64,000 nucleotides of DNA from Pseudonocardia sp. TRM90224 (GCF_021245725.1 NZ_JAJGSX010000009.1:1-64000); one strand, 5' to 3'; shown: positions 19,140 to 29,119, counted from the stretch's first letter. Program-made: numbers and translations. Notes: generated by a model not told the origin, from the sequence alone.

Positions 19140-20210
19140 ATGTCCGAGCTGCCTCCCGGCCTGCACCGCCGTCGGTTCCTCATCGGAGCGGTCGGCGTCG
19201 GTGCCGGTGCCGCGCTCACCGCCTGCACCAGCAACGAGGCCCCGGCCCCCGCAGGTGGCAACCCGAGCGCGAACGTCGCGCCCGCCGCGGGCGACAACGC
19301 CGCCCCCGGCGCACCGGTGACGATCGGTTTCTCGGCGCCCGCCGCCGACCACGGCTGGATCGCCGCCATCGCCAAGAACGCGGAGGCGCAGGCCAAGCAG
19401 TACTCCGACGTCACCTTCGAGCCGGTCAACCCGACCAACGACATCGCGCAGCAGATCGCGGCTGTCGACACGCTGATCAACAAGAAGGTCAGCGCGCTGG
19501 TGATCCTTCCCAACGACGGCAGCCAGCTCACCTCGCTCGGCCGCAAGGCGATGGACGCCGGCATCCCGGTCGTCAACCTCGACCGGATCTTCGACTCGCC
19601 GCTCGCGTACCGCACGTGGATCGGCGGCGACAACTACGGCATGGGTGTGAGCGCCGGCAGCTACATCGGCGAGCGGCTCAAGGCGGCCGGCGTCGCCAAC
19701 CCGGTGATCGGCGAGATAGCGGGCATCGACAACCTCCCGTTGACCCAGCAGCGCAGCCAGGGCTTCAAGGACGCCCTCAGCTCGTTCGGGTTCGCCGTCG
19801 GCCCGCGCCAGGCCGCCGACTTCACCGCGCAGGGCGGGCAGCGGGTCACCGCGAACCTGCTGCAGGCCGCGCCGAAGCTGGACGCGGTCTGGAACCACGA
19901 CGACGACCAGGGTGTCGGCGTGCTCGCCGCGATCGGCCAGGCCGGCCGCAGCGAGTTCTTCATGGTCGGTGGCGCGGGATCGGCCAACGCCATGCGCGAC
20001 ATCAAGGCCGACAACACCGTGCTGAAGGCGACGGTCACCTACAGCCCGTCGATGGCGTCGTCCGCGATCGCGCTGGCGAGGCTCATCGCGCAGAACAAGG
20101 GAATGGGCGACCTCGTCGAGAAGGAGGTGCCCGCTTCGATCACGTTGGCCTCGGCGACCATCACCAAGGACAACGTCGACACGTACATGGCGCTCGGTTT
20201 CGAATCCTGA
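19140..20210 (+). CDS. Sugar ABC transporter substrate-binding lipoprotein (RbsB type)
   Basis: The 356-aa protein has a twin-arginine-like leader (HRRRFLIG) and a lipobox LTAC with C29 as the lipidated residue, so it is probably exported folded by Tat and anchored outside the membrane. A linker rich in Ala/Pro precedes a type-1 periplasmic-binding domain starting VTIGFSAPAADHGWIAAIA. GAAGGAG-like sequence (GAAGGAG, 19124-19130) gives a strong ribosome-binding site. The ligand is unknown; the downstream dehydrogenase and isomerase suggest an inositol-like or uncommon sugar. Confidence 0.93.
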   Translation: MSELPPGLHRRRFLIGAVGVGAGAALTACTSNEAPAPAGGNPSANVAPAAGDNAAPGAPVTIGFSAPAADHGWIAAIAKNAEAQAKQYSDVTFEPVNPTNDIAQQIAAVDTLINKKVSALVILPNDGSQLTSLGRKAMDAGIPVVNLDRIFDSPLAYRTWIGGDNYGMGVSAGSYIGERLKAAGVANPVIGEIAGIDNLPLTQQRSQGFKDALSSFGFAVGPRQAADFTAQGGQRVTANLLQAAPKLDAVWNHDDDQGVGVLAAIGQAGRSEFFMVGGAGSANAMRDIKADNTVLKATVTYSPSMASSAIALARLIAQNKGMGDLVEKEVPASITLASATITKDNVDTYMALGFES

Positions 20211-20255
20211 TCGACTCGAATTCATGACGCCCGGAATATGACGGAGAACTCTGGT

Positions 20256-21431
20256 ATGCGCTCATTAGGTGTCGGAATGGTCGGCTACGCGTTCATGGGT
20301 GCGACGCACTCGCAGGCGTGGAGAACAGCCGGCCGGTTCTTCGACCTGCCGCTCACCCCGGACATGGCCGTGCTGTGCGGCCGGGACGCCGCCGCGGCGC
20401 AGGCCGCCGCGGCGAAGCTGGGGTGGCGGTCGGCCGAGACCGACTGGAAGCAGCTGCTGACCCGCGAGGACGTGCACCTCGTCGACATCTGCACCCCGGG
20501 CGACACGCATGCGGAGATCGCGATCGCAGCGCTGGACGCGGGCAAGCACGTCCTGTGCGAGAAGCCGCTCGCCAACACCGTCGACGAGGCGCGCGCGATG
20601 GTCGCGGCCGCCGACCGCGCGCAGGCACGCGGCGTCCGGAGCATGGTCGCGTTCAACTACCGGCGCACCCCGGCCGTCGCGCTCGCCCGCAAGCTCGTCG
20701 CGGACGGGCGGATCGGCACCGTGCGCCACGTCCGGGCGACCTACCTGCAGGACTGGATCGTCGACCCCGAGTTCCCGCTGGTCTGGCGCCTGCAGAAGGA
20801 CAAGGCGGGCTCCGGGGCGCTGGGCGACATCGGCGCGCACATCGTCGACATGGCGCAGTTCGTCACTGGCGACCGGCTCACCGGCGTCAGCGCGCTCACC
20901 GAGACGTTCATCAAGGAGCGCCCGCTGCCGTCCGCGTCGAGCGGGCTCGCCGCGACGGGCTCGGCCGAGCGGGGGGAGGTCACCGTCGACGACGCCGCGT
21001 TGTTCCTGGGCCGGTTCACCGGTGGCGCCGTGGCCAGCTTCGAGGCGACCAGGTTCGCGAACGGCCGCAAGAACGCGCTGCGGCTGGAGGTGAACGGCAG
21101 CGCCGGCTCGCTGGCGTTCGACTTCGAGCGGATGAACGAGCTGGAGTTCTTCGACGGCACCGACGACGCCGACGTCGCCGGCTTCCGCCGGATACTCGTC
21201 ACCGAACCCACCCACCCCTACGTTGGGGTGTGGTGGCCGCCCGGCCACGGGCTCGGCTACGAGCACACGTTCACCCACGAGATCGCCGACCTCGTGAAGG
21301 ACATCGCGGCGGGTGTCGACCCGACCCCGTCGTTCGCGGACGGGCTGCAGGTGCAGCTCGTGCTGGACGCCGTCGTCCGCTCGGCGGAGAGCGGGAGCGC
21401 GTGGCAGCCGATCGAGGAAGGGGCCGCCTGA
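20256..21431 (+). CDS. Gfo/Idh/MocA-family NAD(P)-dependent oxidoreductase
   Basis: The protein is 391 aa from the ATG at 20256, which follows ACGGAGAA at good spacing; an ATG at 20238 is possible but lies before that site. It has the Rossmann GxGxxG-like [13 protein letters not shown] near the N-terminus, the EKPLA motif in [15 protein letters not shown], and the C-terminal sheet domain. Family members oxidise inositols, amino-sugars and other sugars. It sits in the ROK-regulated transporter operon and probably acts on the imported substrate. Confidence 0.92.
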   Translation: MRSLGVGMVGYAFMGATHSQAWRTAGRFFDLPLTPDMAVLCGRDAAAAQAAAAKLGWRSAETDWKQLLTREDVHLVDICTPGDTHAEIAIAALDAGKHVLCEKPLANTVDEARAMVAAADRAQARGVRSMVAFNYRRTPAVALARKLVADGRIGTVRHVRATYLQDWIVDPEFPLVWRLQKDKAGSGALGDIGAHIVDMAQFVTGDRLTGVSALTETFIKERPLPSASSGLAATGSAERGEVTVDDAALFLGRFTGGAVASFEATRFANGRKNALRLEVNGSAGSLAFDFERMNELEFFDGTDDADVAGFRRILVTEPTHPYVGVWWPPGHGLGYEHTFTHEIADLVKDIAAGVDPTPSFADGLQVQLVLDAVVRSAESGSAWQPIEEGAA

Positions 21432-22435
21432 TGGCGCGACCGATCACCCTGTTCACCGGGCAGTGGGCCGACCTCCCGTTCGAGGAGGTGGCCAGGCTCG
21501 CCGGCGAGTGGGGCTACGACGGGCTGGAGATCGCCTGCTGGGGCGACCACTTCGACCCTTGGGCAGCGGTCGAGGACGACGGGTACGTGCAGGGCAGGCG
21601 CGACATCCTCGAGAAGCACGGGCTCGAGGTGTTCGCGATCTCCAACCACCTCACCGGCCAGGCCGTCTGCGACGACCCGATCGACGAGCGGCACCACTCG
21701 ATGGTGCCCTCGCGGGTGTGGGGCGACGGCGAGCCGGAAGGTGTGCGGCAGCGCGCAGCCGAGGCGATGAAGGTCACGGCGGTGGCGGCGGCCAAGCTGG
21801 GCGTGAAGACGGTCGTCGGGTTCACCGGGTCGAAGATCTGGAAGACCGTGGCGATGTTCCCGCCGACGCCGCAGTCGATGGTCGACGACGGCTACCGCGA
21901 CTTCGCCGACCGCTGGAACCCGATCCTCGACGTGTTCGACGAGGTCGGGGTGCGGTTCGCGCACGAGGTGCACCCGTCGGAGATCGCGTACGACTACTGG
22001 ACGACCGTCGCGGCGCTCGAAGCCGTCGGGCACCGCGAGGCGTTCGGCCTCAACTGGGACCCGAGCCACTTCGTGTGGCAGGACCTCGACCCCGTCGGGT
22101 TCCTGTGGGACTTCAAGGACCGCATCTACCACGTCGACTGCAAGGACGCGAAGCGTCAGGTCGGCAACGGGCGCAACGGGCGCATGGGTTCGCACCTGCC
22201 GTGGGCCGACCCGCGTCGCGGCTGGGACTTCGTCTCCACCGGCCACGGCGACGTGCCGTGGGAGGCGTGCTTCCGCATGCTCAACACCATCGGCTACGAG
22301 GGCCCCATCTCGATCGAGTGGGAGGACGCCGGCATGGACCGGCTCGTCGGCGCCCCCGACGCGCTGGAGTTCGTGAAGCGCAACGCGTTCGACCCGCCCG
22401 CCGCGGCCTTCGACGCGGCGATGCGAGGCTCCTGA
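21431..22435 (+). CDS. Sugar phosphate isomerase/epimerase (xylose-isomerase-like TIM barrel)
   Basis: The 334-aa protein begins [20 protein letters not shown] and has [38 protein letters not shown] and [11 protein letters not shown], the metal-binding glutamate, aspartate and histidine positions of the AP-endonuclease-2-like family. Its ATG overlaps the last base of the preceding stop. It is the final gene of the sugar operon and likely follows the dehydrogenase in converting a keto sugar or inosose. The exact substrate is not deducible. Confidence 0.92.
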   Translation: MARPITLFTGQWADLPFEEVARLAGEWGYDGLEIACWGDHFDPWAAVEDDGYVQGRRDILEKHGLEVFAISNHLTGQAVCDDPIDERHHSMVPSRVWGDGEPEGVRQRAAEAMKVTAVAAAKLGVKTVVGFTGSKIWKTVAMFPPTPQSMVDDGYRDFADRWNPILDVFDEVGVRFAHEVHPSEIAYDYWTTVAALEAVGHREAFGLNWDPSHFVWQDLDPVGFLWDFKDRIYHVDCKDAKRQVGNGRNGRMGSHLPWADPRRGWDFVSTGHGDVPWEACFRMLNTIGYEGPISIEWEDAGMDRLVGAPDALEFVKRNAFDPPAAAFDAAMRGS

Positions 22436-22440
22436 CCACC

Positions 22441-22514
22441 CGAACTTCCCCACCGTTTTGCCAACCTGCACACCCTGCGGGGCGTGCAAGTAGGCAAAAC
22501 GGTGGGGAAGTTTG
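22441..22514. repeat. Family A palindromic element, copy 3
   Basis: CGAACTTCCCCACCGTTTTG starts at 22441, 5 nt after the isomerase stop, and the inverted arm ends at 22514. The inner arms belong to the second subtype (CCAACCTGCAC / GTGCAAGTAGG). It lies between convergent genes. Confidence 0.9.
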
Positions 22515-22547
22515 CGTTGGGGGTGGGGGTGCCGGCCTTCGGCCGGA

Positions 22548-22602
22548 GGGCAGGAAAGCCACTTTCCTGCCCTCACAGGGCCTGAACGTGGCTTTCCTGC
22601 CC
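22548..22602. repeat. Family B 55-nt hairpin, copy 2
   Basis: The outer arms GGGCAGGAAAGCCAC and GTGGCTTTCCTGCCC are intact and the element is exactly 55 nt. The inner right arm is diverged (GGGCCTGAAC). It lies directly after a family A copy between convergent genes. Confidence 0.88.
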
Positions 22603-22643
22603 TCCCCGCAGGCCGGTGAGGGCAGCGGGAGGGCAGCGCTGGA

Positions 22644-24329
22644 CTAGCCGAGGAGTGCGTCGACGGTGCCGTCGACGACGTCCACGACGTCGCCTACCAG
22701 GCCGCCGCCGTCGGAGTCATCGCCTGAGTCATCGCCCGAGTCGCTGCCCGAGTCGCCGTCGTCGGAATCACCGCTGTCGCCGTTGTCGGAGTCGGAGCTG
22801 TCCGAGCGCTCGGAGCGGTCGCTCTCGTCGGAGCCGCTGTCGTCGGACTCGCTGCTGTCGGAGCTTTCCGCGCTGTCCTCGTCCGAGTCGCCTTCGTCGC
22901 TGCTCTGAGCTTCGCTGCGGGCGGAGTCGTCGGCGCTGTCGTTGGCGCTGTCGTTGGCGCTGTCGTCGGCCTCGAGCGCGGACGTCTCGTCGGTGCCGGC
23001 CTCGTCGGTGCCCGAATCGTCGGTGCCGGACTCGTCGCCGGAGGCCTCGGAGAACGTGGTGGCGCCCTCTGTGCCGTCACCGGATCCGTCGTCGGTCGCG
23101 GTGTCGTCCGCCGACGCGGTGGCGTCGGCGCCTTCGCTCTCGGCCGCTCCGGCGCCGTCGGTGCCGGTGTCGGGGCTGCTGTCTTCCGTCCCGGTGTCGC
23201 CGGCCCCGCCGTCGTCGGTGCTATCGGCGCTGTCGGTCGAGGGCTCCTCGATCGGCGGCTCGGCGGGCGGCGGCTCCTCCGCGGGTTCCTCGGCGGGTGG
23301 CGGGTCGGCAACCGGGGGCGGGTCCGCGACCGGCGGCGGTTCTTCGCTCGCGGGTGGGTCGGTCGCCGAGGGGTCGGAGGCCGGTGGCGCGCTCGAGGGA
23401 GGCTGCGCGATGGGCGGGGACTGGTCGGCGGGTGGCTGGCCCGACGGCTGGCCGGTGTTGGGCTGCTGCCCGGCCTCGATCGACCCCGACGGCTGCGATT
23501 CAGGCGGCTGCGATGCAGGAGGCCCTTCGGCGTAGACGCTGGGGTCGCTGGTCTGCGGGGTGTTCTGCTCCGGCGTCGCCGGCAGCCCGCCGGGCGGGGG
23601 CGCCGGTGGTGGTGGTGTGGTGGGGAGACCGGCGCCGGTCGGCGGCACCTGTTGGGTCGGGGTGGGCGGCAGGGCACCGGCGGCCGCGGCCAGCCGTTGC
23701 TGCTCCAGCGCGAGCGTGTCATGGCCCTCGGCGGGACGGACGTCGCGCAGCCGCTCGCGGACCGCGTCGACCGCGGCCGCGGCGTCGGCCCGCCGGCCCT
23801 CGGCCAGCGCGATCCGGACCTTGTCGAGACCGGCCGTCACGTCGGCCGCTGCTTCCACCGAGTCGGCCCGCTCGGCGTAGAAGATCTTCGTGACGGGCCA
23901 GAGGACCTCGCCCGGCTCCGCTTCCCACGCACCGACGGCCAGCCCCGACGACGCGAGGACGACGAGCGCGGCAGCCACCGCGAGGCGGCGGCCGTGGCCA
24001 CCGGAACGGCGGCGCAGCGGCGTGGCGACCGTTGCCGCCTGCTCGGTCTCGGTCTCGGTCTCGGCCTCGGGCTCATCCTCGGGGACGGCCTGCATCGCCG
24101 GTGGGGCCGCGACCGCGGGCAGCGGCTCGGCGAGCGTCTCCGGTCGGACCTCGGCCACCCATGCCGTGAGCATCGCGATGAGCTCGTCCTCGGCGGCGTC
24201 GCGCCGCGTCGGGGTGTACGTGCGACCGCTGACCAGCGCCTCGATGAACTCGTCGTCGGAGCGCAACGCTGCGAGATCGGGTGTGCCGCTCTGCTCGGTG
24301 CTGTCACGCTGCTCGTCGCCGTGCCGCAC
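22644..24329 (-). CDS. rsdA: RsdA-like anti-sigma-D factor with Ser/Asp-rich tail
   Basis: The 561-aa protein starts with a cytoplasmic part (PDLAALRSDDEFIEALVSGR, 17-36) that resembles the sigma-D-binding region of mycobacterial RsdA. One membrane helix follows (about 115-134, LAVAAALVVLASSGLAVGAW). After it, EAEPGEVLWPVTKIFYAERA and a helical hairpin resemble M. tuberculosis RsdA (Rv3413c), as I recall that sequence. A Pro-rich segment and a very acidic Ser/Asp/Glu-rich tail of about 250 residues make it roughly twice the mycobacterial length. GTG 24329 has GGGAGGT upstream. No sigma-factor gene is adjacent in the window. Confidence 0.8.
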   Translation of the reverse strand: MRHGDEQRDSTEQSGTPDLAALRSDDEFIEALVSGRTYTPTRRDAAEDELIAMLTAWVAEVRPETLAEPLPAVAAPPAMQAVPEDEPEAETETETEQAATVATPLRRRSGGHGRRLAVAAALVVLASSGLAVGAWEAEPGEVLWPVTKIFYAERADSVEAAADVTAGLDKVRIALAEGRRADAAAAVDAVRERLRDVRPAEGHDTLALEQQRLAAAAGALPPTPTQQVPPTGAGLPTTPPPPAPPPGGLPATPEQNTPQTSDPSVYAEGPPASQPPESQPSGSIEAGQQPNTGQPSGQPPADQSPPIAQPPSSAPPASDPSATDPPASEEPPPVADPPPVADPPPAEEPAEEPPPAEPPIEEPSTDSADSTDDGGAGDTGTEDSSPDTGTDGAGAAESEGADATASADDTATDDGSGDGTEGATTFSEASGDESGTDDSGTDEAGTDETSALEADDSANDSANDSADDSARSEAQSSDEGDSDEDSAESSDSSESDDSGSDESDRSERSDSSDSDNGDSGDSDDGDSGSDSGDDSGDDSDGGGLVGDVVDVVDGTVDALLG

Positions 24330-24408
24330 CCGACCTCCCTCCTCGTGCCGGTGGCCGGCGCAAATGCCGGGACGTAAATCGAATCGACCGAACTCTACCT
24401 GCAGGCCG

Positions 24409-25872
24409 TCAAGGCAGCACCCGTGGCACGGCGTTCGATCGGATCACTTCGGCATAGAAGAGTGCGCTGTCCTTCAGGGTCCGTTCCAGGGTCGTGTACT
24501 CGACATGGATGATGCCAAAACGCTTGCCGTAGCCGTAGGCCCATTCGAAGTTGTCCAGCAGCGACCAAACGTAGTAACCGACGACCGGTGCTCCCTCCGC
24601 GATCGCCTCGTGGACCGCCACGAGGTGCGTACGTAGGTACTCGCTCCGCGCGACGTCATTGATACACCGGTCGCCGTCGACGTTCTCGACGGTGTCGGGG
24701 AAGGCCGCGCCGTTCTCGGTGACCATCAGCTGCAGGCCGGGGTGCTCGCGGTGCAGGCGCAGGAGCAGCTCCCGCAGGCCACGCGGGTCGATGCCCCACC
24801 CCATGTCGGTCTTCGGGCCGTTCTGCGTGGGGAACTCGGCGTCCTCGCCCGCCACCCACGGGCTCGTGGCCGAGTCGCCGTGCCCGTCGGCGCTCTCCTT
24901 CGGCCGCTCCCGCGTCCAGTGCCGGACGATGGTGGGGGAGTAGTAGTTCACCCCCAGCGCGTCGATCGGGGCGGAGATCACCGCGAGGTCGGCGGGCGCG
25001 ACGAACGACCAGTCGGTCACGGACGCCGTGTCGGCGAGCACGTCCGACGGATAGGTTCCGCGCAGGATCGGGTCGAGGAAGACCCGGTTCTGCAGCCCGT
25101 CGATGCGCCGCGCTGCGTCGGCGTCGGCCGCGGATGCGGTTTCGGGGGTCACCCACGCCAGGTTGAGCGTGATCGCCACCTTCGCCGCCGGGGCCGCGCG
25201 CCGCAGCGCCGCGACCGCGAGGCCGTGCGCGAGGTTGAGGTGGTGCACGGCGGTCAGCGCGGCCACGGCGTCGGTGCGTCCTGGGGCGTGCACGCCGCTC
25301 GCGTAGCCGAGGAACGCGCTGCACCACGGCTCGTTCAGCGTGATGAAGACCGGCACGCGGTCGCCCAACGCGCCGGCGACGACCTCGGCGTACTCGCCGA
25401 ACCGCTCCGCGGTGGCCCGGTTGGTCCAGCCGCCGGCGTCTTCGAGCGCCTGCGGCAGGTCCCAGTGGTAGAGCGTGACCGACGGCGTGATGCCGGCCGC
25501 GAGCAGCTCGTCGACCAGCGTCGAGTAGAAGCCGAGCCCGGCCGGGTTCACCGGGCCGAGTCGCTCCGCGGTGACCTCGGGGGTGATCCGCGGCCACGCG
25601 ATCGAGAAGCGGTACGACGTCAGCCCGAGCCGCACCATCAGCGCGATGTCCTCGCGGAAGCGGTGGTAGTGGTCGTCGGCGACGTCGCCGTTGTCGCCGT
25701 TGGCGACGCGGCCGGGGGTGTGCGCGAAGGTGTCCCAGATCGACGGCGTCCGGCCGTCCTCCGCGACGGCCCCCTCGATCTGGTACGCCGCCGTCGCGGA
25801 GCCCCACAGGAAACCCTCGGGGAACGACAGGGCCGGTGCGGCCTGCGCGGCTGCCACGTGCTGGGTTGTCAT
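24409..25872 (-). CDS. GH1 beta-glucosidase
   Basis: The 487-aa glycoside hydrolase family 1 enzyme has [15 protein letters not shown] (21-35), the acid/base motif TLNEPW (E181) and the nucleophile motif VTENGAA (E386). There is no signal peptide, so it acts inside the cell on imported disaccharides such as cellobiose. ATG 25872 with AGGGCGC upstream is preferred to an ATG at 25905. It lies directly after a LacI-family gene on the same strand with a perfect 12-bp palindrome between them, so it is probably that regulator's target. No sugar transporter is adjacent. Confidence 0.95.
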   Translation of the reverse strand: MTTQHVAAAQAAPALSFPEGFLWGSATAAYQIEGAVAEDGRTPSIWDTFAHTPGRVANGDNGDVADDHYHRFREDIALMVRLGLTSYRFSIAWPRITPEVTAERLGPVNPAGLGFYSTLVDELLAAGITPSVTLYHWDLPQALEDAGGWTNRATAERFGEYAEVVAGALGDRVPVFITLNEPWCSAFLGYASGVHAPGRTDAVAALTAVHHLNLAHGLAVAALRRAAPAAKVAITLNLAWVTPETASAADADAARRIDGLQNRVFLDPILRGTYPSDVLADTASVTDWSFVAPADLAVISAPIDALGVNYYSPTIVRHWTRERPKESADGHGDSATSPWVAGEDAEFPTQNGPKTDMGWGIDPRGLRELLLRLHREHPGLQLMVTENGAAFPDTVENVDGDRCINDVARSEYLRTHLVAVHEAIAEGAPVVGYYVWSLLDNFEWAYGYGKRFGIIHVEYTTLERTLKDSALFYAEVIRSNAVPRVLP

Positions 25873-25939
25873 GCGCCCTCTCAGTAGGGATTCGATGAGC
25901 CTCACAGGCCGAGCAGAGGCTCCCTGCGGCGACGAACGA

Positions 25940-25957
25940 TGTCAAGAGAGCGCTCTC
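25940..25957 (-). promoter_or_regulatory. LacI-type operator abutting a -35 box
   Basis: A perfect palindrome GAGAGCGCTCTC occupies 25946-25957. On the minus strand it is followed directly by TTGACA (25945-25940), a consensus -35 box pointing to the beta-glucosidase gene. A good -10 box is not evident. The site resembles GAGCGCTC-centred operators of actinomycete LacI-family cellobiose regulators. Confidence 0.75.
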
Positions 25958-25976
25958 ACACATCGGGAGTCCGTCG

Positions 25977-27011
25977 TCAGGTGGTGCCACGCTCCACCAT
26001 TGCGGTCGGCATCACCAGCGGGGGTGAGGGCTCGCCGGTCTCGATCATGGCTAGCAGGCTCGCGGCGAGCTGGACGCCGGCGTCGACGATCGGCTGGCGC
26101 ACGGTGGTCAGCCCGGGGTGCGCCGAGGCGCCGAGCGGGGAGTCGTCGAAGCCGACGAGCGCGACGTCGCCGGGCACCGCCCGGCCGGCCTCCGCGAGCG
26201 CGCCGAGCGCACCCAGCGCCATCAGGTCGTTCCCGGCGAACACGGCGTCGACGTCGGGCGCGCGCGCCAGCAGCTCGCGCATCGCGTGGCGGCCGCTCTC
26301 GAGCGAGAAGTCGCCGCCCACCGTGCCGTGGCTGCGCATGCCGCGCGCCGCGAGCTCGGCGTCGAAGCCGTCGAGCCGGTCGATGGCGGCGGGCATGTCG
26401 AGCGGCCCGCTGATCGTCGCGATCCGCGTGCGGCCGCGCTCGGCGAGCAGCGCGACGGCCGAGCGGGCCCCACCGACGTTGTCTGCGTCGACGTAGGGCA
26501 GACCCGGGATGGGGGAGTACGGCCGCCCGTGCAGGATCACCGGGATGCGGGCCTCGTGCAGCCTGCGGGGCAGCGGGTCGTCGCCGTGCAGCGAGCACAC
26601 GATGACGCCGTCGGCGTGGCGGCCCATCGCGAACCGCTCGAACCGGTCGCGCTCGTCGTCGGTGGTGAGGATCGTGAAGACGACCTGGACATCGTGCGCC
26701 GCCACCGTCGCGTGCACACCGCGCAGGACCATCGCGAAGTGCGGGTCGCCGAAGAACCGCTCCTCCGGCTCGGCGACCACGAACGCCAGCGAGTCGCTCC
26801 GCCGCGTCATCAGCGAGCGCGCCGCCCGGTTGGTCACGTACGACAGCTCGGCCGCCGCCCTCAGCACGGCCTCGCGCGAGCTCTCGGTCACGGTCGTGGC
26901 GCCGGCGAGCACCCGCCCCGCCGTCGCGCGCGACACCCCCGCCCGCGCCGCCACGGACTCCAACGTCGGCGCCGACCCTCCGCTCGGTCGTCGCGACAGA
27001 TGCCCAGCCAT
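25977..27011 (-). CDS. LacI-family transcriptional regulator
   Basis: The 344-aa protein has the LacI HTH and hinge near the N-terminus (TLESVAARAGVSRATAGRVL, then NRAARSLMTRRSDSLAFVV) and a type-1 periplasmic-binding-like sensor domain with FAGNDLMALGAL and VALVGFDDSPLG. It lies upstream of the beta-glucosidase gene on the same strand with a palindromic operator between them. A longer upstream frame reads through a family B repeat, so the Met at 27011 is the supported start. The ligand is probably a beta-glucoside or cellobiose-like sugar. Confidence 0.92.
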   Translation of the reverse strand: MAGHLSRRPSGGSAPTLESVAARAGVSRATAGRVLAGATTVTESSREAVLRAAAELSYVTNRAARSLMTRRSDSLAFVVAEPEERFFGDPHFAMVLRGVHATVAAHDVQVVFTILTTDDERDRFERFAMGRHADGVIVCSLHGDDPLPRRLHEARIPVILHGRPYSPIPGLPYVDADNVGGARSAVALLAERGRTRIATISGPLDMPAAIDRLDGFDAELAARGMRSHGTVGGDFSLESGRHAMRELLARAPDVDAVFAGNDLMALGALGALAEAGRAVPGDVALVGFDDSPLGASAHPGLTTVRQPIVDAGVQLAASLLAMIETGEPSPPLVMPTAMVERGTT

Positions 27012-27057
27012 GTCGATGATGATGGCAGGGCCCGGCCGCGGAGCTCGGGTGCCGGGA

Positions 27058-27112
27058 GGGCAGGAAAGCCACTTTCCGGCCCTCACAGGGCAGGAAAGTG
27101 GCTTTCCTGCCC
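27058..27112. repeat. Family B 55-nt hairpin, copy 3
   Basis: This is the cleanest copy: a 26-nt left arm from GGGCAGGAAAGCCACTTTCC, the loop CAC, and a 26-nt right arm, with mismatch only near the stem tip. It lies 38 nt past the stop of the pseudouridine synthase gene. Confidence 0.92.
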
Positions 27113-27150
27113 AAACATGCGGATCGCACGCAATCCGGTTCGGTAGCGGT

Positions 27151-28098
27151 TCACCCTGGTGAGGGTGGCTCGCCTGCCCATGCCGCCGGGTCCGACCACG
27201 CCGCCAGCTCGATACCGGACCGGAACGAGCGGTCCTCGCCGGTCACGGGGTCGGTGAACGCCAGTCGCGCCGCGAGCAGCTGCAGCGGGCGGCTGTAGTC
27301 GTCGAGCCGCTTCTCGGTGAGCAGCGGGTAGAAGTCGTCGCCGAGGATCGGGACGCCGAGCCCGCTCATATGCAGCCGCAGCTGGTGGGTGCGTCCCGTC
27401 GCGGGGGTCAGCCGGTAGCGGCCGAGCCCGTCGCGGTGCTCCAGCAGCTCGACGTGCGTCTCGGCGTTGGCCGGGCCGGGCACCTCCGTCGCGCAGATGA
27501 TCCCGCGCTCCTTGACGATCCGGCTGCGGACGGTGCGGGGCAGTTCCAGCTGCGGGTCGTACGGCGCGATCGCCTCGTAGGTCTTGTGGACGCGCCGGTC
27601 GCGGAACATCGTCTGGTAGGCCCCGCGGTGCTCGCGGTTCAGCACGAACATCAGCAGGCCCGCGGTGACCCGGTCGAGCCGGTGCGCAGGGCTCAGCGCG
27701 GGCAGGTCGAGCTCGCGGCGCAGCCGCACCAGCGCCGTCTCGACGATGTGCTGCCCGCGCGGGATCGTGGCGAGGAAGTGCGGCTTGTCGACGACGAGCA
27801 GCTGCTCGTCGTGGTGCACGATGCCGATCGGGAACGGCACCGGTGGTTCCACCGGCAGGTCGCGGTGGAACCAGAGGAACGACTCCGGCACGTACGGCGC
27901 ATCGGGTGGGATCGGCCCGGTGCGGTCGACGAACCGCCGCTCGCGCAGCATCGCGTCGATCCGCGCGGGCTCCACCCGCGGCAGCCGCTCGACGAGGTGG
28001 TCGCGCATGGTTGCCCAGCGCGTCTCCGCGGGCGTGCGCAACCGCACGGCGTCGAGGCCGTGCCGTTGCGGCAGCGGTGAGGCGAGCTTCCGCCTCAC
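27151..28098 (-). CDS. RluA-family RNA pseudouridine synthase
   Basis: The 315-aa protein has the catalytic HRLD motif in SPAHRLDRVTAGLL (H139-D142, Asp nucleophile), preceded by LLVVDKPHFLATIP and followed by TGRTHQLRLHMSGLG, all hallmarks of the RluA/RluC/RluD class. It isomerises uridine in rRNA or tRNA, but the target site cannot be inferred. The N-terminal 85 residues are not a typical S4 domain. It stands alone, 21 nt downstream of the XRE regulator gene on the same strand. Confidence 0.92.
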   Translation of the reverse strand: MRRKLASPLPQRHGLDAVRLRTPAETRWATMRDHLVERLPRVEPARIDAMLRERRFVDRTGPIPPDAPYVPESFLWFHRDLPVEPPVPFPIGIVHHDEQLLVVDKPHFLATIPRGQHIVETALVRLRRELDLPALSPAHRLDRVTAGLLMFVLNREHRGAYQTMFRDRRVHKTYEAIAPYDPQLELPRTVRSRIVKERGIICATEVPGPANAETHVELLEHRDGLGRYRLTPATGRTHQLRLHMSGLGVPILGDDFYPLLTEKRLDDYSRPLQLLAARLAFTDPVTGEDRSFRSGIELAAWSDPAAWAGEPPSPG

Positions 28099-28119
28099 CG
28101 GCCCGACCGGATCAGGTGC

Positions 28120-29031
28120 TCAGATCTCGTCACGGATGGCGGTGAGCAGCCGCTCGGTGCGGCTGGGCTGCTCGACCTGCGCGCTGAGCCGATCCATCAC
28201 GGCGGCGTAGTGCTCGACGTCGGGCCGCTTGTCCAGGTAGAGCGCGCTCGTGAGCTGCTCGAGGTAGACGATGTCGGGCAGGTCCGGCTCCGCGAACCGC
28301 AGGATCGTGAACGGTCCGCCGGCGGCGGCGTGCCCGCCGTAGCTGAAGGGCGCGATCTGCAGCGAGACGTTCGGCAGGTCGTTCATCTCGATGAGGTGCG
28401 TGAGCTGGTCGCGCATGAGGCCGGGGCCGGCGAGCCCGCGCCGCAGCGCCGCCTCGTCGAGCACGGCCCACAGCGTGGGGCCGCCCGGCATCGTCAGGAT
28501 CTCCTGGCGGCGCCGGCGCAGTTCGACCCGGCGCTCGACCTCGTCGAGGTCCTCGTGGGCGAGGCGGGTGACGGCCCGCGCGTACTCGCGGGTCTGCAGC
28601 AGGCCGGGGATGAACTGCAGCTCGTAGCACCGGATGACCGACGCGGCCTGCTCGAGGCCGAGGTAGGTCTCGAACCAGGTGGGCAGGAGGTCGGCGTAGC
28701 GGTGCCACCAGCCCGGGGTGTTGGCGCGGCGGGCGAGCTCCATGAACTCGGCGCGCTCGTCCTGTGCGGCGACGCCGTACAGGGTGAGCAGGTCGGCGAC
28801 GTCGCGTTCCTTGAACCCGACCCGGCCCAGCTCCAGCCGGCTGATCTTCGCGGGTGACGCCCTGATGGCCTCACCAGCGGCTTCGCGCGTGATCCCGGCG
28901 TCCTCGCGCTTGCGACGAAGCTGTGCGCCGAGCCCGATCCGCAGGACCGTTGGTCCACTGGTGACACCGCTGCGCGAGCCTGCGTCAGCTGTCGACCCAC
29001 CGTCGACCCATTGCTCGCGCACGACATTCAT
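28120..29031 (-). CDS. XRE-family regulator with DUF5753 domain
   Basis: The 303-aa protein has an XRE helix-turn-helix (LGAQLRRKREDAGITREAAG and ASPAKISRLELG, about 34-70) followed by the DUF5753 domain (WFETYLGLEQAASVIRCYEL, FIPGLLQTREYARAV). This architecture is common in actinomycetes and is usually paired with a DUF397 gene, as here (next gene upstream, same strand). Related pairs in Streptomyces take part in developmental control (WhiJ-like). A frame extension to 29403 is possible but passes through the neighbouring gene, so ATG 29031 is preferred. Confidence 0.92.
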   Translation of the reverse strand: MNVVREQWVDGGSTADAGSRSGVTSGPTVLRIGLGAQLRRKREDAGITREAAGEAIRASPAKISRLELGRVGFKERDVADLLTLYGVAAQDERAEFMELARRANTPGWWHRYADLLPTWFETYLGLEQAASVIRCYELQFIPGLLQTREYARAVTRLAHEDLDEVERRVELRRRRQEILTMPGGPTLWAVLDEAALRRGLAGPGLMRDQLTHLIEMNDLPNVSLQIAPFSYGGHAAAGGPFTILRFAEPDLPDIVYLEQLTSALYLDKRPDVEHYAAVMDRLSAQVEQPSRTERLLTAIRDEI

Positions 29032-29070
29032 CCCCGAGACCTCCCCAGTCCGGCGTTCACTCTGCCGTGG

Positions 29071-29101
29071 CTGTACGTGCATATGCAAGTCCAGAATGCA
29101 C
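29071..29101 (-). promoter_or_regulatory. TGCA-rich candidate operator before the XRE gene
   Basis: The stretch contains three TGCA boxes, including the palindrome TGCATATGCA (29078-29087) followed by AGTCC. A related TGCA cluster ending in TGCAAGTCC lies before the DUF397 gene. Sharing the motif suggests a common binding site for the XRE protein. Confidence 0.4.
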
Positions 29102-29119
29102 GTCTTCGGGTGAACGAGG

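Noticed and set aside
22942..23535. Forward frame rich in Ser, Ala and Gly
   Set aside because: It is the complement of the Ser/Asp-rich tail of the RsdA-like gene. The reverse strand has the signature domains and a ribosome-binding site.
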